8,819 nucleotides of DNA from an uncultured Eubacteriales bacterium (GTDB taxonomy: Bacteria > Bacillota > Clostridia > Monoglobales > UMGS1388): assembly GCA_900551345.1 (NCBI GenBank), contig URVP01000053.1, positions 1-8,819 of the forward strand, read 5' to 3'. The position numbers and the translations under genes were made by a program. Positions 1-5,609 of this stretch are shown in pieces (position 1 is the first letter of the stretch; each line of letters opens with the position of its first letter). The notes below the pieces were generated by a model. It made no database searches, had not been told where the DNA came from, and worked only from the letters and a program-made list of their open reading frames with translations.

Positions 1-1239
1 GATATAGGTGATGAGCAAAGCATTGAGCAGAGCCTCAGTACCTTTTCCGCCCATATGACAAACATAGTACACATACTCAGCAATATAGATTCAAATTCGC
101 TTGTTTTATATGATGAGCTCGGTGCAGGAACAGACCCGGTAGAGGGGGCAGCTTTAGCTGTTGCCATACTTGAATATTCTAAAAATATGGGTGCAGTGAC
201 TTTGGCAACAACTCACTACAGTGAGCTTAAAATATATGCTCTTACCCATGACGATGTGGAGAATGCAGGCTGTGAATTTGATGTTGAATCCTTAAAGCCT
301 ACTTACAGATTGATTTTGGGAACGCCGGGAAAAAGCAACGCTTTTGCGATTTCCAAAAGGCTTGGTCTTTCCCAATCAATTATTGATAACGCTTCCATGC
401 TATTATCCAAGGAGAATATTGATTTTGAAGATGTGCTTCAAAACTTGGAAAAAGCAAGAATACAAGCTGAGCAGGAGAGAGCTGCCGCCGAAGAATACAA
501 GCTGGAAATACAAAAGCTTAAAGAACAGCTTACTTTAGATAAAGACAAAATAAACAAACAAAAGGAAAAATATTTACTCGATGCAAAACAGGAAGCAAAG
601 CTTATTGTACAAAGAGCCAAAGCTGAAGTCAATGCAGTAATAGATGAAATTAAAGCAGCACAAAATGAATCAGACCGCAAAGCTGCAAATAAAGCAATAA
701 ATACTGCAAGAGGTAAAATGAAAAACCTTGATGCTCCTGTTATCAAGCGCAACATCGATACATCTCCGCCACCAAAAAATCTTATGCCGGGAGCAACGGT
801 TAAACTTGTGGACATTGACCAGATAGGTACGGTTATTTCCAAACCCGACTCTAACGGCAATACAGTTGTTCAGGTGGGCATTTTAAAAATTAATTCCAAT
901 ATATCAAATCTTCGCTTAACAAAAGACAGCGGTACGAAAGCGCCTAAAGATTACATTTCAAACAGAAAATCCTCAGGTCTTAGTACTAAAAATATTAAAC
1001 CGGAAATAGATTTGAGAGGATATACTTTAGACGAAGCCATAATGCTCGCCGAAAGATTTATAGATGATGCTGTCATCGCCTCTTTTAATACTGTAACCAT
1101 TATTCACGGAAAAGGAACAGGTGTGCTCAGAGCCGGTATTCAAAAGATGCTGAAAACCCATCCTAATGTAAAAGAATTCAGACTTGGTCAGTATGGAGAA
1201 GGCGAAAACGGTGTTACTGTAGTTACATTAAAATCATAG
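1..1239 (+). CDS. mutS2: MutS2 (Smr-domain MutS-like ATPase), C-terminal part
   Basis: The frame is already open at base 1, so about the first half of a protein usually near 790 residues is missing; 412 residues remain. Numbering from the first visible codon: the MutS signature segment ending LSTFSAHM (12-19), Walker B LVLYDELGAGTD (34-45), the switch histidine in ATTHYSE (about 72), a long charged coiled coil (about 140-235), a small beta-rich KOW-like stretch around LMPGATVKLVD (261-271), and a C-terminal Smr domain with IDLRG (336-340) and HGKGTG (369-374), the family's nuclease motifs. MutS2 proteins dimerise through the ATPase and coiled-coil parts. From family knowledge they act on branched DNA or on collided ribosomes (ribosome splitting in Bacillus subtilis). 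It ends at a strong terminator facing a convergent gene. Identity is certain; which in vivo role dominates is not visible from sequence. Confidence 0.97.
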   Translation, partial: DIGDEQSIEQSLSTFSAHMTNIVHILSNIDSNSLVLYDELGAGTDPVEGAALAVAILEYSKNMGAVTLATTHYSELKIYALTHDDVENAGCEFDVESLKPTYRLILGTPGKSNAFAISKRLGLSQSIIDNASMLLSKENIDFEDVLQNLEKARIQAEQERAAAEEYKLEIQKLKEQLTLDKDKINKQKEKYLLDAKQEAKLIVQRAKAEVNAVIDEIKAAQNESDRKAANKAINTARGKMKNLDAPVIKRNIDTSPPPKNLMPGATVKLVDIDQIGTVISKPDSNGNTVVQVGILKINSNISNLRLTKDSGTKAPKDYISNRKSSGLSTKNIKPEIDLRGYTLDEAIMLAERFIDDAVIASFNTVTIIHGKGTGVLRAGIQKMLKTHPNVKEFRLGQYGEGENGVTVVTLKS

Positions 1240-1250
1240 ATTTAAAATAG

Positions 1251-1322
1251 AACGGACGCTTATATTTTAAGCTGCCCCAATTGTGTACGCAATTAAGGCA
1301 GCATATAAGCAGTCCGTTTTTA
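1251..1322 (+). terminator. Long bulged hairpin terminator between convergent genes
   Basis: The outer arms AACGGAC-GCTTATAT (1251-1265) and ATATAAGC-A-GTCCGTT pair with one bulged A. Inside, GCTGCC (1271-1276) pairs with GGCAGC (1297-1302), and AATTG (1279-1283) with CAATT (1290-1294). A T-run (1317-1321) follows, giving a Rho-independent terminator for mutS2. Read on the other strand the hairpin is followed by CTATTTTAAA, a weaker U-tract, so it may also stop the convergent deacetylase transcript. The T-run overlaps the stop codon of that gene (1320-1322). Confidence 0.9.
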
Positions 1323-2078
1323 ATTTTTAATTTGTTTGCCTGTATGATCTATAGTATAGTCGGTCTTATATATCAATTCGGAAACTTTTACACATTTAAA
1401 TTTGTTTTCCTTCAATTCTTTAAGCAGCAGAGGAAGAGCCTCCGGTGTATTTTCAGCACCTACATGGAGCAATATTATCGAACCGCTTTTTACTCTTTCC
1501 ATAACACGATTGCAAATCTCTTCTGCGGACAGCTTCTGCCAATCAAGGCTGTCAACATCCCACTGTATTACTTTATGATCGGTGTTTTCAGCAGCAGTTA
1601 CAACATCGTTGTTATAATCTCCGTACGGAGGACGAAACAAACCCAGCTTTTCACCCGTAACTGAATAAATTTTTGCATCGCAATCAAGAATTTCATTCTC
1701 CATTTCTTCCATACTGATTTTGGTCATATAGGGATGAGTATCTGAGTGGTTTACGATTTCATGCCCTCTGTTATGTATCATTTCTGTTGCTTCCGGATAT
1801 TTTTCCATCCATTCGCCAACTATAAAAAAACTTGCCTTGACTTTGTATTTATCCAGTGCATCAAGTATGGGCTCTGTATCTTCATCATCCCAAGCAACAT
1901 CAAATGTCAATGCGATTTTATTATCGTTTCTGTCAACACTGTATATAGGTATTTTTCTGTCGGTAGAAGAAGAGGTACTCACAGTAATATTTGAACTGAC
2001 ATAAAATATTCCCATTATAAATACAGCTGTAAGTGCATATACAACTAACATCTTTCTATTAATCACATAAAATTTCAA
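1320..2078 (-). CDS. pdaB: PdaB-like sporulation polysaccharide deacetylase
   Basis: A NodB-homology (carbohydrate esterase 4) protein of 252 residues that would remove acetyl groups from peptidoglycan amino sugars. An N-terminal hydrophobic segment (VVYALTAVFIMGIFYV, about residues 12-27) predicts a membrane anchor or signal, so the enzyme acts outside the membrane. Motifs in order: TFDVAWDDED (catalytic Asp in TFD), HSDTHP with the two metal-binding His, RPPYGDYN, WDVDSLDW, and ILLHV with the catalytic His. The first motif is the TFD-x-x-W form of PdaB rather than the classical TFDDG. Length and the KIALTFDVAW...TEPILD block match PdaB, a sporulation protein needed for lasting spores in B. 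subtilis. The start chosen is TTG at 2078: GGGGTGA lies 5 nt upstream, while an in-frame GTG at 2087 is itself inside that ribosome site. It diverges from yunB, another sporulation gene. The exact subfamily (PdaB versus another sporulation deacetylase) is a strong inference. Confidence 0.88.
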   Translation of the reverse strand: MKFYVINRKMLVVYALTAVFIMGIFYVSSNITVSTSSSTDRKIPIYSVDRNDNKIALTFDVAWDDEDTEPILDALDKYKVKASFFIVGEWMEKYPEATEMIHNRGHEIVNHSDTHPYMTKISMEEMENEILDCDAKIYSVTGEKLGLFRPPYGDYNNDVVTAAENTDHKVIQWDVDSLDWQKLSAEEICNRVMERVKSGSIILLHVGAENTPEALPLLLKELKENKFKCVKVSELIYKTDYTIDHTGKQIKN

Positions 2079-2083
2079 TCTTT

Positions 2084-2090
2084 TCACCCC
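2084..2090 (-). promoter_or_regulatory. Ribosome binding site that sets the deacetylase start at TTG 2078
   Basis: GGGGTGA read on the minus strand lies 5 nt before TTG (2078-2076). The alternative GTG (2087-2085) is part of this site and has only TAATTGTAACGGG ahead of it, so it lacks its own ribosome site. Confidence 0.65.
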
Positions 2091-2091
2091 G

Positions 2092-2124
2092 TTACAATTA
2101 TATTCGCATCTTACAATTATATTC
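2092..2124. repeat. 14-bp tandem direct repeat in the pdaB/yunB divergent spacer
   Basis: TTACAATTATATTC occurs at 2092-2105 and again, without mismatch, at 2111-2124, a 19-bp period (nearly two helical turns). It fills much of the 88-bp gap between two divergent sporulation genes. Read on the minus strand each copy is GAATATAATTGTAA and contains TATAAT. It could be a paired regulator site, or a duplicated promoter element. Confidence 0.85.
2097..2124 (-). promoter_or_regulatory. Possible sporulation-type promoter of the deacetylase gene
   Basis: On the minus strand GAATATA (2124-2118) and AATATAAT (2104-2097) are separated by 13 bp. They resemble the sigma-E elements kmATATT and CATACAnT, with 6 of 8 matches in the second and a spacer about one base short. 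The second element lies so close to the gene that the ribosome site would be at the 5' end of the message. Alternatively, the TATAAT in the upstream repeat copy (2121-2116) is a -10 with a leader of about 30 nt. Which one is used cannot be decided by eye. Confidence 0.3.
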
Positions 2125-2153
2125 CTTATTTTTAATATGCTGCATATAATAAC

Positions 2154-2163
2154 AAGAGGTGAT
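2154..2163 (+). promoter_or_regulatory. Ribosome binding site of yunB
   Basis: AAGAGGTGAT ends 3 nt before ATG 2167, with GAGG 7 nt from the start. An in-frame ATG at 2137 has no such site, so the shorter protein is preferred. A -10-like CATATAAT lies at 2143-2150, with no good -35 at the expected distance. Confidence 0.8.
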
Positions 2164-2166
2164 AAT

Positions 2167-2838
2167 ATGCCTAAAATTACTCATTTTTATATCGGAAAAC
2201 GTCGAAGACTTTATATGAACAAGAAAAAATTAAGAAAATTCTTAATTTTGATTTTTATAGTACTAATATATATGTTATTCAGTTATTTATTAAACAGAAA
2301 TTTTTATCCTGTAGTTAATGAAATAGCAGAATCACAAACGGAATACATAGGAGAAACAATTATAAATAATGCAGTGCTGGATTATATGCAGCAAAAAAAT
2401 ATTAAATATACCGATCTATACAATATAAGTACTGCAAGTAATGGTAAAATTACGTCCATTGAAGCAAACACCTATGAAATTAATAAACTCAAAAGCAGTT
2501 TGTCAATATGTATACAAGAAGCTATAAACTCCAGTGAGGATATGTATATCTCTATACCGATAATGAGTATCACAGGTAACTTGTTTTTATCAAATTTGGG
2601 CCCGAAAATAGACATATCGCTGCTATTATCCGGTGATAATGAAACGGAATTAAAGTCGGAATTTACATCTGTTGGTTTAAATCAAACGAGACATGATGTA
2701 TATATAGAATTTGCATATAAAATAAAAGCGTTAATACCCGGGAAAACCGCAGAAACAGTTGCAAGCTGCAAAGTACCGTTGATTAATACAATAATAGTAG
2801 GAGAAGTTCCATCCACTATAGTAAATATAGCAAAATAA
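2167..2838 (+). CDS. yunB: Sporulation protein YunB
   Basis: 223 residues. After a basic N-terminus (KRRRLYMNKKKLRK) comes one membrane span (about 24-42, FLILIFIVLIYMLFSYLL), then an extracytoplasmic domain. The C-terminal half carries the conserved YunB pattern: an ISIPIMSITGNLFLSNLGPKI block (about 128-148), then SVGLNQTRHDVYIE (about 168-181), ALIPGKT (188-194) and PLINTIIVGEVPS (204-216). YunB is a mother-cell (sigma-E) gene of unknown biochemical function in B. subtilis, where loss affects spore appearance or coat; that is family knowledge. Here it is divergent from a sporulation deacetylase and shares a short spacer with it, which suggests joint sporulation control. No hairpin terminator separates it from the metal-operon promoter, which begins 4 nt after its stop codon, so read-through into that operon is possible. 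The start at 2167 follows the ribosome site. Confidence 0.9.
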   Translation: MPKITHFYIGKRRRLYMNKKKLRKFLILIFIVLIYMLFSYLLNRNFYPVVNEIAESQTEYIGETIINNAVLDYMQQKNIKYTDLYNISTASNGKITSIEANTYEINKLKSSLSICIQEAINSSEDMYISIPIMSITGNLFLSNLGPKIDISLLLSGDNETELKSEFTSVGLNQTRHDVYIEFAYKIKALIPGKTAETVASCKVPLINTIIVGEVPSTIVNIAK

Positions 2839-2841
2839 GTA

Positions 2842-2870
2842 TTGACATATTACTTATTTAAGAATATAAT
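2842..2870 (+). promoter_or_regulatory. Consensus sigma-A promoter of the metal operon
   Basis: TTGACA at 2842-2847 and TATAAT at 2865-2870 are separated by exactly 17 bp, a perfect match to the housekeeping consensus. Transcription would start near 2877, inside the palindromic operator. A promoter this strong needs the repressor to keep it quiet, as expected for metal-starvation genes. Confidence 0.93.
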
Positions 2871-2892
2871 ATGAGAGTAATTCTCATATTAT
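2866..2892. promoter_or_regulatory. Fur/Zur-family operator overlapping the -10 box
   Basis: ATAATATGAGA (2866-2876) and TCTCATATTAT (2882-2892) are perfect 11-bp inverted arms around GTAAT, centred on 2879. The core TGAGAGT-A-ATTCTCA (2872-2886) has the 7-1-7 architecture of Fur-family boxes and matches the Fur consensus TGATAAT-n-ATTATCA at 11 of 14 positions. It covers most of the -10 box and the start point, so binding should block RNA polymerase. The regulator encoded 14 bp downstream is the obvious ligand, which implies autoregulation. Confidence 0.88.
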
Positions 2893-2905
2893 AGAGGGTG
2901 TTATT

Positions 2906-3340
2906 TTGAAAAAGTCATATCAGACTCAACAAAAAAGAATATTATTGGATTTTCTTAAAGAATCAAAAGATACTCAATACACAATTGAACAAATTTCTGA
3001 AAAACTGTCTCAAAAACACAGCATTGGGAAAAGTACATTATACAGAATTATGAATTCCCTCGTAGAGGAAGGCATAGTAACCAGAATACCATGTGGCAGC
3101 AGCAGGCATTTCGTATATCAGTTTTTAAGCTTAGGCGATTGTCATAATCATTTTCACTTAAAGTGTACTGAGTGCGGAGCTCTTATTCATTTAGGGAAAA
3201 AAGAGTCAGAAATAATGCAAAGTGTAATTAAACTTTCAAATGACTTTGATGTTGACGGCAGCAAGACAATTCTGATGGGCAAATGTGGCAAATGCAAAAA
3301 GAATGACCTAGTAAACAGTGACAAATCGGAGGGAATATAA
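2906..3340 (+). CDS. zur: Fur-family metal-sensing repressor, probably Zur
   Basis: 144 residues, the usual family size. The N-terminal half is a winged helix (about 10-75) with recognition helix GKSTLYRIMNSLVEEGIV (41-58). The C-terminal half is the dimerisation and metal domain: CHNHFHLKC (79-87) supplies the histidine-rich sensing ligands, and two CxxC pairs (C87/C90 and C127/C130) form the structural zinc site. It would bind DNA when loaded with metal and release it on starvation. The start is TTG 2906 after AGAGGGTG (2893-2900). The gene heads an operon with an ABC ATPase and permease of the zinc/manganese class, and its own promoter carries a palindromic box, so autorepression plus control of the transporter is likely. 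Zinc is the favoured metal because of the transporter family. The box looks at least as much like a Fur site as a Zur site, so iron or manganese sensing is not excluded. Confidence 0.9.
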   Translation: MKKSYQTQQKRILLDFLKESKDTQYTIEQISEKLSQKHSIGKSTLYRIMNSLVEEGIVTRIPCGSSRHFVYQFLSLGDCHNHFHLKCTECGALIHLGKKESEIMQSVIKLSNDFDVDGSKTILMGKCGKCKKNDLVNSDKSEGI

Positions 3341-4048
3341 TTGAGCGTTATCAAATGCAAAAATCTAACCTTAGGTTATGAGGGTAAAGAGGTTATTGAA
3401 AATATTAATTTTTCTATTGAAAAGGGAGATTACTTGTGCATAGTAGGTGAGAATGGTTCAGGCAAAAGTACTTTAGTCAAAGGTCTCCTTCATATGAAAG
3501 CCCCGATGAGCGGCAGTGTTAATTATGGTGACGATCTTTTGAACAGTCAAATAGGATTTTTGCCCCAACAAAGAGAATACAGCGATGACTTCCCTGCAAG
3601 TGTTTATGAAGTTGTTCTGTCAGGCAGAATAAACAGTATGAAAAGACGCCCTTTTTATAATGCAGAAGATAAAAAAACAGCTGAAGAAAAACTTAAACTA
3701 CTTGATATTTATGAAATAAAAAACAAACGCTTTACAGACCTTTCGGGAGGACAGAAACAGCGGGTATTGTTAGCAAGAGCTTTGTGTGCAACAAAGCGTA
3801 TGCTTCTTTTGGACGAACCTGTAACCGGACTTGATCCAATGATAACAAAAGAGATGTATGAATTGATTGATAAACTAAATAAAGCATATAATATAACAAT
3901 CGTAATGGTATCTCATGATATAAGAAGCGCTGTAAAATATGCAAATAAAATTTTGCATTTAGGAGTTTCACAGTATTTTTTCGGGACCACGGAAGAATAT
4001 GTCACAAGTGATATTGGTATAAAGTTTTTGAAAGGAAATAATATATGA
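3341..4048 (+). CDS. znuC: Metal ABC transporter ATPase (ZnuC-like)
   Basis: 235 residues forming one complete ABC ATPase domain that would power metal import across the membrane. Visible motifs: Walker A GENGSGKST (36-44), Q-loop LPQQ (74-77), signature LSGGQKQR (134-141), Walker B LLLDEP (155-160), D-loop GLDP, and H-loop His192 in VSHD. The overall pattern fits the manganese/zinc uptake class (ZnuC/MntB/AdcC). The start is TTG directly abutting the TAA of the upstream regulator; GGAGGG at 3328-3333 lies inside that gene's end, 7 nt ahead. The stop overlaps the permease start by 4 nt (ATGA), showing translational coupling. Transport class is clear; the metal is inferred from the Zur-like neighbour. 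Confidence 0.93.
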   Translation: MSVIKCKNLTLGYEGKEVIENINFSIEKGDYLCIVGENGSGKSTLVKGLLHMKAPMSGSVNYGDDLLNSQIGFLPQQREYSDDFPASVYEVVLSGRINSMKRRPFYNAEDKKTAEEKLKLLDIYEIKNKRFTDLSGGQKQRVLLARALCATKRMLLLDEPVTGLDPMITKEMYELIDKLNKAYNITIVMVSHDIRSAVKYANKILHLGVSQYFFGTTEEYVTSDIGIKFLKGNNI

Positions 4049-4851
4049 TTGCTGAATTTTTAACATACGGTTTTTTTCAAAGAGCATTAATAGTAGGATT
4101 TCTTGTTTCAGTATGCTCATCGCTTCTTGGAGTAAGCTTGGTTTTAAAACGCTGTTCAATGATAGGTGACGGTCTGTCCCATGTAGGATTCGGAGCATTG
4201 GCAATAGCAGCAGCATTTAATTTAGCCCCACTGTACATAGCGATTCCTTCGGTAATTATAGCAGCTTTTATTTTGCTTAGAATGAGCGAAAAAAACATTA
4301 AAGGAGACGCCGCAATAGCCATTATATCCAGCAGTGCTTTAGCTATAGGAATAATAGCAGTATCAGTCACCTCTGGAATGAACACCGATGTTAATAATTA
4401 TATGTTCGGAAGCATTCTTTCTTTGACAGAAGCAGATGTGTTGCTAACTGTAATATCTTCTATAATTGTTATAATAATGTATTTAATCTTTTACAACAGA
4501 ATATTTTCGGTTATATTCGATGAAGAATTTGCCCAAGCTACAGGAACAAACGTAAAACTATATAACAGCATTATTGCAGTATTAACAGCGGTAACAGTAG
4601 TTTTGGGTATGAGAATGATGGGAGCGTTGCTTATTTCAAGCTTGGTTATTTTCCCAGCCCTTTCATCTATGCGGCTTTTTAAAACACATAAATCTGTTAT
4701 GTTTTCATCACTGATAATCTCCATTTTTTGTTTTTTTACAGGAATGTACATTTCAGCAACAGCCGGTACACCTTCAGGTGCAACAATTGTAGTTGTTAAT
4801 TTGGTTGTTTTTATTGTTTCATCAGCTATAAAATTTGCAAGAGAGGATTAA
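4045..4851 (+). CDS. znuB: Metal ABC transporter permease (ZnuB-like)
   Basis: 268 residues, mostly hydrophobic, with seven or more probable membrane helices. It is an ABC-3 family permease of the zinc/manganese uptake class. Diagnostic stretches are SLVLKRCSMIGDGLSHVGFGALAIA (about 31-55, with the conserved SMIGDGLSH), DAAIAIISSSALAIGI, the loop ATGTNVKLYN, and GMRMMGALLISSLVIFPALSSM. It would form the homodimeric channel that receives metal from a lipoprotein and is driven by the ATPase upstream. The ribosome site AAAGGA (4031-4036) is inside the ATPase gene, and the start overlaps its stop. No substrate-binding protein (ZnuA/AdcA type) follows; the next about 700 bp hold no credible gene. 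The binding protein must be elsewhere in the genome, or lost. Confidence 0.93.
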   Translation: MIAEFLTYGFFQRALIVGFLVSVCSSLLGVSLVLKRCSMIGDGLSHVGFGALAIAAAFNLAPLYIAIPSVIIAAFILLRMSEKNIKGDAAIAIISSSALAIGIIAVSVTSGMNTDVNNYMFGSILSLTEADVLLTVISSIIVIIMYLIFYNRIFSVIFDEEFAQATGTNVKLYNSIIAVLTAVTVVLGMRMMGALLISSLVIFPALSSMRLFKTHKSVMFSSLIISIFCFFTGMYISATAGTPSGATIVVVNLVVFIVSSAIKFARED

Positions 4852-4876
4852 TAAGCGGAGGAAGTGTTACGAAGGT

Positions 4877-4984
4877 ATTATTAAAAAGTAAATATTATAA
4901 GACCACAATTAAACAGCTTATGATTTCCATATTAATACAGTAAATTGATGCAATTATTAAGAAGAAATAATACTTTTTAATAAT
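4877..4984. repeat. Inverted repeat with competing local hairpin
   Basis: ATTATTAAAAAGTA (4877-4890) and TACTTTTTAATAAT (4971-4984) are perfect 14-bp complements. GTTACG (4867-4872 region) and CGTAAC (5000-5005) lie outside them in matching orientation. The right arm can instead fold locally: CTTTTTAA (4973-4980) pairs with TTAAAAAG (4986-4993) around TAATT. The two folds exclude each other. Because the arms are low-complexity A/T, chance is a real alternative. Confidence 0.55.
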
Positions 4985-5191
4985 TTTAAAAAGTGAAGCC
5001 GTAACGATTAAATATTTACAAGTTGTGATTTTTTGTATTATAGCTTTTTAAATTTATCTTAAATAATAATTTTTAAATATAAATAACGGATTAAAATTAC
5101 AAAAGTAAAAGAGAAGAAAAGGAACCAACTAAAACGCACACTAACAATCTCTGCTTAGCAGCTGCTGAACGAGTCCGGCAATATATTATGC

Positions 5192-5223
5192 CAACTTCGT
5201 GAAATAAAAATTTCACGAAGTTG
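5192..5223. repeat. Perfect 14-bp-stem hairpin without a T-tract
   Basis: CAACTTCGTGAAAT (5192-5205) and ATTTCACGAAGTTG (5210-5223) pair fully around an AAAA loop. Neither strand has a following run of T, so it is not an ordinary Rho-independent terminator. A further GGCA (5177-5180)/TGCC (5189-5192) pairing sits immediately to its left. This looks like part of a structured RNA or of a repeated palindromic element. Confidence 0.8.
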
Positions 5224-5560
5224 AGTGGAGGATGTAAAGCGACTTTTCGATATTATATTTGGGCTTTTAAGGCGTGTTTAAGCCATTTAAGATAAGTTAC
5301 CTTCTTTAAATAATATAATTTATTTTGAATTAACCGTGTACACATTGCTGCACATACTATGTCTAATAAATGTTGAGTTTCACATTTAATTTTTTAAGTT
5401 TTATTATTCTCTCTTTTTGTTTGTTACGATATTGTCCCATTTTGTCTGATTTTATTAATTTACCATTCTATTATTAAATATCGCTTGTTTTCATTAATTT
5501 ATTTTTCCTTGACATATATTTGACATTTATTATTGCAAATAAAAATGCACCGTACTGTCT

Positions 5561-5589
5561 TTGACAACGATATTCTGTTATGATATACT
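5561..5589 (+). promoter_or_regulatory. Sigma-A promoter with extended -10 for the xer-lexA operon
   Basis: TTGACA (5561-5566), a 17-bp spacer, and TATACT (5584-5589) preceded by TG at 5581-5582, giving an extended -10. The predicted start point is near 5596, at the very edge of the ribosome site, so the leader would be about 14 nt. An in-frame ATG at 5580 lies inside the promoter and cannot be the start if this promoter is used. I find no GAAC-N4-GTTC LexA box near it. Confidence 0.85.
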
Positions 5590-5594
5590 TTATT

Positions 5595-5605
5595 GAGGTG
5601 GTGAT
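5595..5605 (+). promoter_or_regulatory. Ribosome binding site that sets the recombinase start at TTG 5610
   Basis: GAGGTGGTGAT offers two overlapping anti-16S matches (AGGTG and GGTGAT) 4 to 9 nt before TTG 5610. No comparable site precedes the upstream in-frame ATG at 5580. Confidence 0.8.
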
Positions 5606-5609
5606 TATA

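Larger units (their letters stand above)
4852..5560. other. Long gene-free stretch with structured DNA
   Basis: About 700 bp, very AT-rich, with no reading frame that has both a plausible start and a recognisable product on either strand. It contains a 14-bp inverted repeat spanning 4877-4984, a local hairpin at 4973-4993, a palindrome AGCAGCTGCT (about 5157-5166), a perfect 14-bp-stem hairpin at 5192-5223, and a GGCTT...AAGCC arm pair near 5262-5284. The last about 180 bp are T-rich and hold two extra TTGACA boxes (5509-5514 and 5520-5525) without good -10 partners. The part from about 5120 to 5290 is clearly less AT-rich and could be a structured RNA or a dispersed repeat. I cannot assign it to a known RNA family. 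Confidence 0.7.

Noticed and set aside
438..860. Minus-strand open frame of 140 codons inside mutS2.
   Set aside because: It is the serine/leucine-rich mirror of the mutS2 coiled-coil region, a known artefact of lysine- and glutamate-rich coding DNA.
1281..1994. Two plus-strand open frames opposite the deacetylase gene.
   Set aside because: They are antisense to a gene with all NodB motifs, begin in the terminator or mid-gene, and have no ribosome site.
3732..4751. Several minus-strand frames across the ABC ATPase and permease genes.
   Set aside because: They are antisense to clear coding sequence, with no ribosome sites or recognisable motifs.
5143..5166. A tmRNA tag-like reading (AAC AAT ... 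TTA GCA GCT GCT, giving NNLCLAAA).
   Set aside because: No stop codon follows the alanines in that frame, and there is no tRNA-like 5' or 3' half (no TTCGA arm and no CCA-type end) within reach. The likeness to ...ALAA tags is probably chance or a very worn relic; an Rfam tmRNA model search would settle it.
5500..5530. TTGACA boxes at 5509-5514 and 5520-5525 as extra promoters.
   Set aside because: At 16-18 bp downstream the sequences (ATTGCA and AAATGC regions) are not credible -10 boxes; the promoter at 5561-5589 is far better.
4852..5579. Origin, oriT or CRISPR array in the gene-free stretch.
   Set aside because: There are no regularly spaced repeats, no clustered DnaA-type boxes and no relaxase or cas genes; only unrelated inverted repeats are seen.
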